Shown here piece after piece: positions 27,359 through 35,491 of a DNA stretch of 64,000 bases; positions within the stretch are counted from its first letter, which is position 1; every line of letters starts with the position of its first letter. Under the pieces are notes generated by a model, which saw only the letters and a program-made list of their open reading frames with translations, ran no database searches and had not been told where the DNA came from. The translations under genes and the position numbers were made by a program. Source of the DNA: CADEFQ01 sp050249415 (GTDB lineage Bacteria; Pseudomonadota; Gammaproteobacteria; Steroidobacterales; Steroidobacteraceae); NCBI GenBank assembly GCA_050249415.1, contig JBFWQO010000010.1, positions 1-64,000 of the forward strand, written 5' to 3'.

Positions 27359-28588
27359 TCAATCCGCCCCTTTCGCAGCCGTCTTCGCGGCCCCCTCGAC
27401 CGTCATGGCGGCGCCGCTCGCGAGCAGCGAGTCGATCGCCGCGTCGTCGAGGCCGGACTCGCGCAGCACCTCGCGCGTGTGCTCACCGAGTCGCGGTGCG
27501 TGGCGTTCGATGCCGGCGGGGGTCGCTCCGAAATTCACCGGAAAGGCGGGCAGCCTGAGCCTGCCCTCGGTCGGGTGGTCGACCTGCTTCCAGAACCCGA
27601 CGGCCTCGAGGTGCGGGTCGGTCGCGAGGTCCTCGAGCCCGTTCACGACGATCGTCGGCACACTCGTCCTCGCGAACAGGTCGAGCCACTCGCGCGTGGT
27701 GCGCGTCGCCATGATCTTCGCGGTTTCCGCATAGGTCGCGTCGATGTGACGTACCCGGTCTGCAAGCGTCCTGAAGCGCGGATCGGCGAGGAGATCCGCG
27801 CGTTCGACGACCTTGCAGAAGGTTTCCCAGTGCGCGTCGAGGTACGGCAGGATCGCGATGTATCCGTCCTTCGTCGGATACGGCCGGCGCTCCCGGCTCA
27901 TCAGGCGCGTGTAGCCCGGGGTGCCGATCGGCGGGTCGAAGGTCATGCCCCACAGGTGCTCACCCATCACGAAGTGCACCATCGTCTCGTACATCGGCAC
28001 CTCGATCTCCTGGCCCTCGCCCGTACGCTCGCGATGGAAGAGCGCGGCGAGCACGGCATAAACCACGGTGACGGCCGTCGTCTTGTCGGCGACGACAGTG
28101 GGCAGGTAGCGCGGCTCGCCGAGCACCAGCTTGTTCAGCATCGCGATGCCGCTCGCGGCCTGGATCGAGTCGTCGAGGGCGCCCTTCGCGCCGTACGGGC
28201 CCTGCTTCGAATAGCCGTAGGCGCCGCAGTAGATGATCCGCGGGTTGACCTTCTTCAGGTCCGCGTAGTCGAGCCCGAGCTTCGTCATCACCTGGGGGCG
28301 GTTGTTGTGCACGAACACGTCGGCGGTGGCGACGAGCTTCAGCAGCGCGTCGCGCGCGCCCGGCACCTTGAGGTCGAGCACGAGGCTGCGCTTGTTGCGG
28401 TTGCAGGTGAGGTAGAGCGCCGCCATGCCGGGGTGGCGGGAGGCGCCGAGCGTGCGGTTGCTGTCGCCACGCGGCGCCTCGATCTTGACGACGTCGGCGC
28501 CCATGTCCCCCAGGAACTGGCAGGCCCAGGGACCGAGAACGACACTGGTGAGTTCAACGACACGAATGCCGTGTAGGGGCCCCGGCAT
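27359..28588 (-). CDS. CaiB/BaiF class III CoA-transferase (1)
   Basis: A 409-residue class III CoA-transferase. IRVVELTSVVLGPWACQFLGDMGADVVKIE is the N-terminal signature, and the likely catalytic Asp is in GALDDSIQAASG; PRIIYCGAYGYSKQGPYG and GEGQEIEVPMYETMVHFV are also typical. Such enzymes move CoA from a donor thioester to a carboxylic acid. The ATG at 28588 has an excellent GAGGAGA site; the open frame upstream to 28618 is not needed. It is divergent from the DMT transporter gene. A short Ala/Lys-rich C-terminal extension (EGAAKTAAKGAD) is present. Confidence 0.92.
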   Translation of the reverse strand: MPGPLHGIRVVELTSVVLGPWACQFLGDMGADVVKIEAPRGDSNRTLGASRHPGMAALYLTCNRNKRSLVLDLKVPGARDALLKLVATADVFVHNNRPQVMTKLGLDYADLKKVNPRIIYCGAYGYSKQGPYGAKGALDDSIQAASGIAMLNKLVLGEPRYLPTVVADKTTAVTVVYAVLAALFHRERTGEGQEIEVPMYETMVHFVMGEHLWGMTFDPPIGTPGYTRLMSRERRPYPTKDGYIAILPYLDAHWETFCKVVERADLLADPRFRTLADRVRHIDATYAETAKIMATRTTREWLDLFARTSVPTIVVNGLEDLATDPHLEAVGFWKQVDHPTEGRLRLPAFPVNFGATPAGIERHAPRLGEHTREVLRESGLDDAAIDSLLASGAAMTVEGAAKTAAKGAD

Positions 28589-28646
28589 ACCGGTCTCCTC
28601 GCAACGAGTGAGCCGCAAGCTTCACATCCGCACCAGGACGTGGCAA

Positions 28647-28662
28647 GCGTGGTTTACCACGC
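28647..28662. promoter_or_regulatory. Palindrome in a divergent intergenic region
   Basis: GCGTGGTTTACCACGC, 7-bp arms around TT, lies 59 bp before the CaiB start and about 100 bp before the DMT start. Position and symmetry suit a repressor site; it does not match the TTGTCCGGACAA operator. Confidence 0.35.
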
Positions 28663-28763
28663 GTACGCTGCATGGACAGGACCCCCGAGGCGCCCATGCG
28701 ATCGAGCTGTTTCGACGAACCCGTCCGCTCCGTGGCAGTGTCGCCCGCCGCCGGCGCGCGCCG

Positions 28764-29678
28764 TTGAGCGACGCGGCGTCGCGTTATCGGCTGGTGGGTG
28801 TCCTGTGCGCCGCCGGCGGCGCCATGCTGTTTGCGAGCAAGGGGATCCTCGCGAAATTCGCCTACCGCCACGGCGTCGGCTTCGAGGCGCTCGTGGTCGT
28901 GCGTGCGCTCCTCGCAGCACCACTCTTCTGGATCTTCGCGCTGGCGCACGAATCCGCGCGAGCCGTGCGCACGACACCGGCACGCGCGGTGCTGTCTGCC
29001 ACCGCCGCCGGCGTTATCTGCTACTACGGCGGCGCACTGATCGATTTCTACGCACTCACGACCCTCGATGCGAGCATCGAACGGGTGCTGCTGTTCAGCT
29101 ATCCCGCCATGGTCGTCGCGATCGACGCGGTGCTGAAACGGCGCTGGCCAGCGCCGCGCGTCGTGGCGGTCGTGGCGATCACGTGGGTCGGAATATTCTT
29201 CGCGATCGGCGGGTTCGACCTGCACGCCCTGCGCGCCAATGCCGTGGGAGCGGCCTGCGTGCTCCTCGCGGCCCTCAGCTTCGCCATCTACTTCCTGGTC
29301 GGCGAGCGCTGCATGCGCGTGATCGGCAGCAGCCGCTTCACGCTCTGCGCGATGACCGGCGCCGCGGGCGCCCTCGCCATGCATGGTGCTGCCCGCGGCG
29401 CGGCACTCGGGCTCGCATCGATCGATGCCACCGGATGGGCACTGCTCGGCACGCTCGCGGTGCTGTGCATGTTCGTGCCGGCGCTGCTGCAGGCCGAAGG
29501 CGTGCGCCGCATCGGCGCACAACGCGGCGCGCTCGTCAGCACGGCGGGGCCGCCGACGACGATCCTGCTCGCGTGGATCGCGTTCGGTGAGCGGATGAGC
29601 CTGCTGCAGCTGCTCGGTGTCGTGATGATCGTCGGCGGGATCTTCGTGCTCGATGTCGCGGTCAGCGCGCGTCGCTGA
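28764..29678 (+). CDS. DMT-superfamily (EamA) permease
   Basis: A 304-residue drug/metabolite-type transporter with ten hydrophobic helices in two EamA repeats (AAGGAMLFASKGILAKFAY in the first; LAALSFAIYFLVGERCM starts the second; TILLAWIAFGERMSLLQLLG near the end). It may export or import a small metabolite. No ATG precedes the first helix in frame; TTG at 28764 gives the normal family length. An open frame reaching back to 28425 is antisense to the CaiB gene and rejected. The 3-prime end overlaps the convergent CitE-like gene by 17 bp. Confidence 0.85.
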   Translation: MSDAASRYRLVGVLCAAGGAMLFASKGILAKFAYRHGVGFEALVVVRALLAAPLFWIFALAHESARAVRTTPARAVLSATAAGVICYYGGALIDFYALTTLDASIERVLLFSYPAMVVAIDAVLKRRWPAPRVVAVVAITWVGIFFAIGGFDLHALRANAVGAACVLLAALSFAIYFLVGERCMRVIGSSRFTLCAMTGAAGALAMHGAARGAALGLASIDATGWALLGTLAVLCMFVPALLQAEGVRRIGAQRGALVSTAGPPTTILLAWIAFGERMSLLQLLGVVMIVGGIFVLDVAVSARR

Positions 29679-30591
29679 CCGGACGAGGCACTGCCCCTGC
29701 ACGGCCTTCTGCGAGTCCGAGGCGTTCGGCGAGCGCGAGGATGCGCCGGGCCCGGCAGGCCACCGGGTAGTCGACGAAGACGCCGTCCACCTGGATCGAT
29801 GCGAGCCCGCGCCCTTCCGCCTCGCCAAAGGCAGCCACGATCGTGCGCGCACGGGCGATTTCGTCGCCGCCCGGCGTGAACACCGCGTGGCACGGCGCGA
29901 TCTGGTCCGGGTGGATGCACAGCTTGCCCCCGAATCCCAGGCGACGACCGTTGCGCGCCGATTCGAGAAAGCGCGCCTGGTCGCGCACTTCGATCACCAC
30001 CGTGTCGATCGGCGGCTCGATACCGGCCGCTCGCGCTGCGTGCGCCATGCGCGCACGCGCGTAGGCGAGCGCCGCCTCGTCAGGAGTCCATTCGAGATCG
30101 AGATCGTTCGTGTAATCGCCGCCGCCGAGCGCGATGCGGCCGATGCGTGGCGAGGCGGCTGCGATCGAATCGATGTGCACGATGCCACGCGCCGTCTCGA
30201 CGATCAGCATCAGGTCGAGCGAACCGGGCGCGAGCCCCGCGCGACGCTCGCAGGCATCGAGCCGCTCGGCGAATGCCTGGACCTGCCCCGCCGACTCGAC
30301 CTTCGGCAACACGACGCCGTCGAGCCAGGGGCCGACGATGGCGTCGAGGTCGTCCTGCCACCATGGCGATTCGCTGCCGTTCACGCGCACGTAGCCAGGC
30401 ACAGCCCGGGGTCGCTTCAGCGCCGCGACGACGAGCGGCCGCGCCGCCGCCTTCTCCGCGTGCGCGACCGCATCCTCGAGATCGAGGATCGCCGCATCGG
30501 CGCCCGCCGTGAACACCTTCTCCGCGCGCCGCGCATGGTTGCCCGGTGCAAACAGATAGCTGCGCAGGCCGGCCGGAGGTCGAGGGATCAT
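29662..30591 (-). CDS. CitE-like CoA-ester lyase (HpcH/HpaI family)
   Basis: A 309-residue TIM-barrel lyase. RSYLFAPGNHARRAEKVFTAGADAAILDLEDAV (Arg and acidic metal ligands) is the CitE N-terminus; VVLPKVES, LMLIVETARGI (metal Glu) and LGGGDYTNDLDLEWT follow; FGGKLCIHPDQI is the C-terminal signature. Relatives cleave citramalyl-CoA, beta-methylmalyl-CoA or malyl-CoA. Start ATG 30591 overlaps the stop of the GntR regulator gene by 4 bp. With the divergent MaoC, acyl-CoA dehydrogenase and CoA-transferase genes it suits a C5-dicarboxylate pathway, where it would be the final lyase giving acetyl-CoA plus a keto acid. Confidence 0.9.
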   Translation of the reverse strand: MIPRPPAGLRSYLFAPGNHARRAEKVFTAGADAAILDLEDAVAHAEKAAARPLVVAALKRPRAVPGYVRVNGSESPWWQDDLDAIVGPWLDGVVLPKVESAGQVQAFAERLDACERRAGLAPGSLDLMLIVETARGIVHIDSIAAASPRIGRIALGGGDYTNDLDLEWTPDEAALAYARARMAHAARAAGIEPPIDTVVIEVRDQARFLESARNGRRLGFGGKLCIHPDQIAPCHAVFTPGGDEIARARTIVAAFGEAEGRGLASIQVDGVFVDYPVACRARRILALAERLGLAEGRAGAVPRPVSDAR

Positions 30592-31355
30592 TGGGTGGTC
30601 CACGTGTCGCTCGACTGCCAGCCGCGCTGCAGGTCGAGCGAATAGAGGTAGCGGTCCGACGGGTGCTCCGAGACCGAGATCTCGAACGGCCGGTGGCCGC
30701 GACCATGGTAGTGGCGGATCACGGTGAGCGACGGCATGCCGACGGGCGCTTCGAGCGGACCTGCGAGTTCCTGTGTGACGACCCCGGCGCGGATCTGCAC
30801 CCGGATATGGTCCACGCGCTCGCCGTGCATCGATTCGATGAGCTGGTAGACGAGTTGGCCGCGCTTGCCGATGTGCGGCACGATATCGGCGTACTCGGGC
30901 AGGAGATAGACATCGGTCCAGGCGAGCGCGACCGGCTGTGATTTCAACCGTCGCAGCGCACTCACCTTGAGCCATTCGGACCCGGTGCGCACGTCGAGCA
31001 GCCGCGCGAGCTGCCGGTTGGCGCGCACCCGCACCGTACCCGTCACGATGAGGCGGCTGTCGGGCGGATAGCGCATCAGTTCGGACGGCGACCGGACCGT
31101 CTGCACGTAAGAGGGCGAGGAGCGACGGGCGCGCACGACCGTACCGACGCCCTGCTGGCGGTCGATGAGGCCGAGATCGTCGAGACGGCGCAGCGCCTCG
31201 CGCACGGTGTGGCGACTCACCTTGAAACGCTGGACCAGCTCGAGCTCGCCCGGGATCGTCTCCCCCACCTTGAGCCGCCCGCGGCTGATGTCGCCGATCA
31301 GCGCATCGGCGAGTTGCCGGTACCGTGGCCGGCCGCCTCCCTGTTCTTTTCCCAT
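30588..31355 (-). CDS. GntR-family regulator with UTRA ligand domain
   Basis: A 255-residue regulator of the HutC subfamily. The winged helix is at about 10-78 (YRQLADALIGDISRGRLKVG, VSRHTVREALRRLDDLGLI, GVGTVV), and the UTRA domain at about 95-245, with LKVSALRRL and RHYHGRGHRPFEISVSEHP. It is translated together with the CitE-like lyase (ATGA overlap) and lies divergent to the MaoC gene. The palindrome TTGTCCGGACAT at 31409 in the shared promoter, repeated near the TonB-dependent receptor, is the natural candidate operator; the ligand is probably a CoA-pathway intermediate or the growth substrate. Confidence 0.93.
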   Translation of the reverse strand: MGKEQGGGRPRYRQLADALIGDISRGRLKVGETIPGELELVQRFKVSRHTVREALRRLDDLGLIDRQQGVGTVVRARRSSPSYVQTVRSPSELMRYPPDSRLIVTGTVRVRANRQLARLLDVRTGSEWLKVSALRRLKSQPVALAWTDVYLLPEYADIVPHIGKRGQLVYQLIESMHGERVDHIRVQIRAGVVTQELAGPLEAPVGMPSLTVIRHYHGRGHRPFEISVSEHPSDRYLYSLDLQRGWQSSDTWTTQ

Positions 31356-31379
31356 ACCCTACTCTACAGCCGGACGCGG

Positions 31380-31420
31380 TTGACAGCCACGGGGGCCGGA
31401 ACCTAGATTTGTCCGGACAT
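31380..31420 (+). promoter_or_regulatory. Sigma-70 promoter with overlapping GntR-type operator (site 2)
   Basis: A perfect -35 box TTGACA (31380-31385), an 18-bp spacer and a -10 box TAGATT (31404-31409) point towards the MaoC gene. The palindrome TTGTCCGGACAT (31409-31420) begins on the last base of the -10 box and covers the expected start of transcription, the classic position for repression. The start codon follows 22 bp later. Confidence 0.65.
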
Positions 31421-31442
31421 TTGGCACATTTGCAGGCGCCCC

Positions 31443-31961
31443 ATGACCCAGACCGCGAAAGAGGTGGCCCCCGGCCGGTACCGGGAGACCTTCGGCCGCC
31501 ACTACGAGGATTTTTCGGTGGGTGATGTCTACGAGCACCGCCCCGGACGCACGATCACGCAGACCGACAACACCTGGTTCACGCTGCTGACGATGAACAC
31601 CCACCCGTTGCACTTCGACGAGGAGTACGGCAAGGCGAGCGAGTTCGGCCGCTGCATCGTCGCGAGCCCGCTCACCGTCGCGCTGATGGTCGGAATGAGC
31701 GTCACCGACGTGAGCCAGAAGGCCATCGCGAACCTCGGCTGGCGCGAGATCCGCATGACGGCGCCGCTCTACCCGGGCGATACGCTGTACGCCGAGTCGG
31801 AAGTGCTCGAGAAGCGCGCATCGAAGTCCCGGCCCGGCGCCGGCGTCGTCACCGTGCGCACGCGCGGGTTCAACCAGGACCGCGTGGAAGTCTGCGCGTT
31901 CGAACGCACGATACTCGTCGCGAAGCGAGGCCACGGCGTCGAACACGAGGGCAACTACTGA
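31443..31961 (+). CDS. MaoC-family dehydratase
   Basis: A 172-residue hot-dog-fold (R)-hydratase. The segment YEDFSVGDVYEHRPGRTITQTDN is the MaoC entry motif; the catalytic His and Asp region is NTHPLHFDEEYGKASEFG (about 54-71); CIVASPLTVALMVGMSV and APLYPGDTLYAESEVL are typical of mesaconyl-/itaconyl-CoA hydratases and their relatives. It is the first gene of a five- or six-gene operon under the promoter at 31380. The stop and the next ATG share one base (TGATG). Confidence 0.88.
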   Translation: MTQTAKEVAPGRYRETFGRHYEDFSVGDVYEHRPGRTITQTDNTWFTLLTMNTHPLHFDEEYGKASEFGRCIVASPLTVALMVGMSVTDVSQKAIANLGWREIRMTAPLYPGDTLYAESEVLEKRASKSRPGAGVVTVRTRGFNQDRVEVCAFERTILVAKRGHGVEHEGNY

Positions 31962-33106
31962 TGACTGCGCGCGAGGACTCCGCGATCCTCGACTCGATCG
32001 AACGCTGGGTCGAGCGCGAAGTGCGCCCGGTCGCGAGACGCTACGACCACGCGGACGAGTACCCGCACGATCTCGTCGAACAGATGCAAGCGCTCGGCCT
32101 GTTCGGCGCCACGATCGGCGAAGAGTACGGCGGGCTCGGCCTGTCGGCTGCCACCTATGCGCAGATCGTCACGACGATCGCCGCGGCCTGGATGGCGCCG
32201 GTCGGCATATTCAACTCGCATCTCGTCATGGCGGCCTGCGTGCAGCGCCACGGCACGGCCGCGCAGAAGGCGTATTGGCTGCCACGCTTCGCGAGCGGTG
32301 AGCTGCGCGGCGGCATCGGGCTCACCGAACCGGATGCCGGCACCGACCTGCAGGCGATCCGGACCGTCGCCCGGCGCGATGGCGAGCACTACATCATCGA
32401 CGGCACCAAGACCTGGATCACGAACGGCATCCACGGCACCTGCTTTGCCGTACTCGTGAAGACCGACCCCGCCGCCGATCCGCGCCACACGGGCATGACG
32501 ATGTTCCTGTGCGAGAAGGGCCCGGGCTTCACGATCGGCAGGAAGCTCGCGAAACTCGGCTACAAGGCGATCGACAGCGCGGAACTCGTGTTCGACGGCT
32601 ACCGCGTCCCCGTCGACCGGCTGATCGGCGGTGTCGAAGGGCAAGGCTTCGTGCACGCCGTCTCGGGGCTCGCGCTCGGCCGCATCAATGTCGCGGCGCG
32701 CGGTGCCGGCATCGCCCTGGGCGCCCTGCGCGCAGCCCTGCGCTATGCGCAGCAGCGCAAGACCTTCGGCAAGCCGATCGCACAGCACCAGGCCATCCAG
32801 CTGAAGCTCGCCGACATGGCGACACGCGTCGAGGCCGCGAAGCTGCTGATCCGGCAGGCCGCCACGAAGTACGACTCCGGCGAGCGCTGCGATCTCGAAG
32901 CGGGCATGGCGAAGCTGTTCGCGTCCGAGGCCGGCGTCGAGAACAGCCTCGAGGCGATGCGCATCTTCGGCGGCTACAGCTATTCGACCGAGTTCGACAT
33001 CGAGCGCTTCTATCGCGATGCGCCGCTCATGTGCATCGGCGAAGGCACGAACGAAATGCAGCGCATCATCATCGCGCGCCAGTTGCTCGAGAGGTACCCG
33101 GTTTGA
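31961..33106 (+). CDS. Acyl-CoA dehydrogenase
   Basis: A 381-residue FAD-dependent acyl-CoA dehydrogenase. GGIGLTEPDAGTDLQAI and TKTWITNG are the FAD/substrate segments; VEGQGFVHAVSGLALGRINVAARG, QQRKTFGKPIAQHQAIQLKL and MRIFGGYSYSTEFDIERFYRD are helical-domain signatures; IGEGTNEMQRIIIARQLL ends the protein and holds the usual C-terminal catalytic Glu region. It would oxidise an acyl-CoA made by the adjacent CoA-transferases, for example methylsuccinyl-type CoA, before hydration by the MaoC protein. The substrate is inferred from context only. TTGA overlap with the next gene. Confidence 0.93.
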   Translation: MTAREDSAILDSIERWVEREVRPVARRYDHADEYPHDLVEQMQALGLFGATIGEEYGGLGLSAATYAQIVTTIAAAWMAPVGIFNSHLVMAACVQRHGTAAQKAYWLPRFASGELRGGIGLTEPDAGTDLQAIRTVARRDGEHYIIDGTKTWITNGIHGTCFAVLVKTDPAADPRHTGMTMFLCEKGPGFTIGRKLAKLGYKAIDSAELVFDGYRVPVDRLIGGVEGQGFVHAVSGLALGRINVAARGAGIALGALRAALRYAQQRKTFGKPIAQHQAIQLKLADMATRVEAAKLLIRQAATKYDSGERCDLEAGMAKLFASEAGVENSLEAMRIFGGYSYSTEFDIERFYRDAPLMCIGEGTNEMQRIIIARQLLERYPV

Positions 33107-34299
33107 GCGCTCCCCTGCCCCTCGCCGGCATCCGCGTACTGACCTTCGAGAATTTCGGGGCGGGCCCCTTCGGCTCGATGTACCTCGCCGACCTCGGCGC
33201 AGAGGTGATCAAGATCGAGAACCGCAGCCAGGGCGGCGATGCCACGCGGAACATGGGGCCCCATTTCCTCGGCGAGAACGACAGCCATTTCTTCCAGACC
33301 TTCAACCTCAACAAGAAGAGCGTCACGCTCGACCTGAAGACGGCCGCCGGCCAGGCCGTGTTCCACCGGCTCGTCGGCACGGCCGACGCGGTGCTCAACA
33401 ACCTGCGCGGCGATCAGCCCGGGAAGCTCGGACTCGGCTTCGAGGCGCTGCGTGGCGCCAACCCGCGCATCGTCTGCGCGCACCTCTCCGCCTACGGGCG
33501 CGACAACGAACGCAAGGGCTGGCCGGGCTACGACTACCTGATGCAGGCCGAGGCGGGGTACCTGCACCTCACGGGTGAGCCGGGCTCGCCGCCGGCGCGC
33601 ATGGGGCTCTCGATCGTCGATTACATGACCGGCATCACGACCGCGCTCGCCCTCGTCGCGGCACTCCTCGACGCGCACAAGACCGGCCGCGGGCGCGACA
33701 TCGACGTGAGCCTCTTCGACGTCGCGCTCCACCAGCTCTCCTATCCGGGCACCTGGTTCATCAACGAACGCCATCGCACCGAGCGCCTGCCGCGCAGCTC
33801 GCACCCCTCGGCGACACCCGTGCAGCTCTTCCGCACGCAGGACGGCTGGATCTTCCTCATGTGCATGACCGAGAAGTTCTGGCAGGCGCTGCTCGGCGCG
33901 ATCGACGCGCCCGCGCTCGGCGCGGACCCGCGCTTTGCGACGATGTCCGCGCGCCGCGAACATCGCGCGGAACTCACCGATGCGCTCGACGCCCTCTTCG
34001 AGCGCGACACGACGGCGGCGTGGCTCGCGAAGCTGCAGGGTGTGCTGCCCGCCGCACCCGTGAACGACATGGCGCAGGCGCTCGACAACCCGTTCGTGGC
34101 GCGCATCGGCATGATCCAGGAAACGCCCCATCCGCAGAAAGCGGGATTTCGCGCGCTCGCGAACCCGATCAAGCTCGACGGGGAGCGCCTGCACGGCCGC
34201 GTCGGCTCGGCGCTCGGCGCCGACACCCGCGACATCCTGCGTGCCGCGGGCTATGCCGACGCGGACATCGACGAACTTGCGGCACAACGCGTGATCTGA
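33103..34299 (+). CDS. CaiB/BaiF class III CoA-transferase (2)
   Basis: A 398-residue class III CoA-transferase. IRVLTFENFGAGPFGSMYLADLGAEVIKIE begins the fold; the likely catalytic Asp is in WPGYDYLMQAEAGYLHLTGE; HPSATPVQLFRTQDGWIFL and the C-terminal GADTRDILRAAGYADADIDEL are typical. The start is TTG at 33103, overlapping the stop of the acyl-CoA dehydrogenase (TTGA), the only start giving a complete N-terminus. It is immediately followed by another class III transferase that is only distantly similar, so the two may act on different acids or CoA donors. Confidence 0.9.
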   Translation: MSAPLPLAGIRVLTFENFGAGPFGSMYLADLGAEVIKIENRSQGGDATRNMGPHFLGENDSHFFQTFNLNKKSVTLDLKTAAGQAVFHRLVGTADAVLNNLRGDQPGKLGLGFEALRGANPRIVCAHLSAYGRDNERKGWPGYDYLMQAEAGYLHLTGEPGSPPARMGLSIVDYMTGITTALALVAALLDAHKTGRGRDIDVSLFDVALHQLSYPGTWFINERHRTERLPRSSHPSATPVQLFRTQDGWIFLMCMTEKFWQALLGAIDAPALGADPRFATMSARREHRAELTDALDALFERDTTAAWLAKLQGVLPAAPVNDMAQALDNPFVARIGMIQETPHPQKAGFRALANPIKLDGERLHGRVGSALGADTRDILRAAGYADADIDELAAQRVI

Positions 34300-34310
34300 G
34301 GCGGCGCACG

Positions 34311-35432
34311 ATGAAACTCGAGGGCCTGCGCGTCATCGACCTGTCGCTCTACCTGCCGGGGCCGCACCTGACGATGATGATGGCGGACCATGGCGCCGAA
34401 GTGATCAAGGTGGAGCCTCCCGGCGCAGGCGAGCCCAATCGCCACATCGGCGCCACCGAGGACGGGGTCAGCATCTTCTTTCGCAACACCCACCGCGGCA
34501 AGCGCAGCGTGATACTCGATCTCAAGGATCCCGCCGCCCGATCGGCGCTGCTCGATCTCGCCGCCACGTCCGACGTATTCGTCGAGGCGTTTCGCCCGGG
34601 TGTCGTCGACCGGCTCGGGGTCGGCTACCGCGACGTCGCGGCGCGCAATCCGCGGATCGTCTACTGCTCGATCACGGCCTTCGGCCAGACAGGGCCCTAT
34701 CGCGACATTCCCGCACACGACCTCGCGACCGAAGCGATGGCCGGGGTCGTGAGCCTGAACCTCGGCAATGACGGCGAGCCGACGAACCCGCACGTGCCGG
34801 TCGCGGACCTGGCGGCCTCCATGCTCGCGCTGTCGGGCATCCTGATGGCGCTGCTGCGCCGCGAGGGAACCGGCAGGGGCGACTATCTCGACATGTCGAT
34901 GCACGACGCGGCGCTGAGCTGCACGCCGAATATCACCGGCGATGTCTTTGCGCACCGGCGCGCGCCGGCCGTGAAGATGGAACGCAGCCTCGGCGGCAGC
35001 GCGTTCTATCGCGTCTACCGCGCGAAGGACGGCCGCCACATCGTGCTCGGCGGGCAGGAGCCGAAGTTCGTCCGCGCGCTCCTCGGCGAGCTCGGCAAGC
35101 CGGACTACATTGCGCTCTGCGAGCGCGGCCCCGGCCCGCACCAGGCGCCGGTGATCGAGTTCCTGAAGGGTGTGTTCGCGGCGCGCACGCAGGCCGAATG
35201 GATCGAGTGGTTTCGTGGCAAGGACATTTGCTTCGCGCCGGTGAAGAATCTGCGCGAAGCGTTCGACGACCCGCATGCCCGCGCGCGCGGGATGCGACTC
35301 GTGGACGAAAAAGGCCATGAACACATCGGCCTGCCGATCCGGTTCGCGCGCGAGCCGGGCCGCGCCGACCTCACGCTGCCCGCACAGGGGGAGCACACCG
35401 CGCTCTATTTTCCGCAGCTCGGCGCGCGATAG
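34311..35432 (+). CDS. CaiB/BaiF class III CoA-transferase (3)
   Basis: A 373-residue class III CoA-transferase. The start MKLEGLRVIDLSLYLPGPHLTMMMADHGAEVIKVEPP is canonical; the likely catalytic Asp is in IPAHDLATEAMAG; VPVADLAASMLALSGILMALLRRE and GDYLDMSMHDAALS follow. It is shorter at the C-terminus than its upstream neighbour. It starts 11 bp after gene (2) in the same operon. Confidence 0.92.
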   Translation: MKLEGLRVIDLSLYLPGPHLTMMMADHGAEVIKVEPPGAGEPNRHIGATEDGVSIFFRNTHRGKRSVILDLKDPAARSALLDLAATSDVFVEAFRPGVVDRLGVGYRDVAARNPRIVYCSITAFGQTGPYRDIPAHDLATEAMAGVVSLNLGNDGEPTNPHVPVADLAASMLALSGILMALLRREGTGRGDYLDMSMHDAALSCTPNITGDVFAHRRAPAVKMERSLGGSAFYRVYRAKDGRHIVLGGQEPKFVRALLGELGKPDYIALCERGPGPHQAPVIEFLKGVFAARTQAEWIEWFRGKDICFAPVKNLREAFDDPHARARGMRLVDEKGHEHIGLPIRFAREPGRADLTLPAQGEHTALYFPQLGAR

Positions 35433-35491
35433 CCGCCACACTGTCGTGGCCGGCCACGAAATGGATTGAACCGAAACGTGCTGATTTCAAA

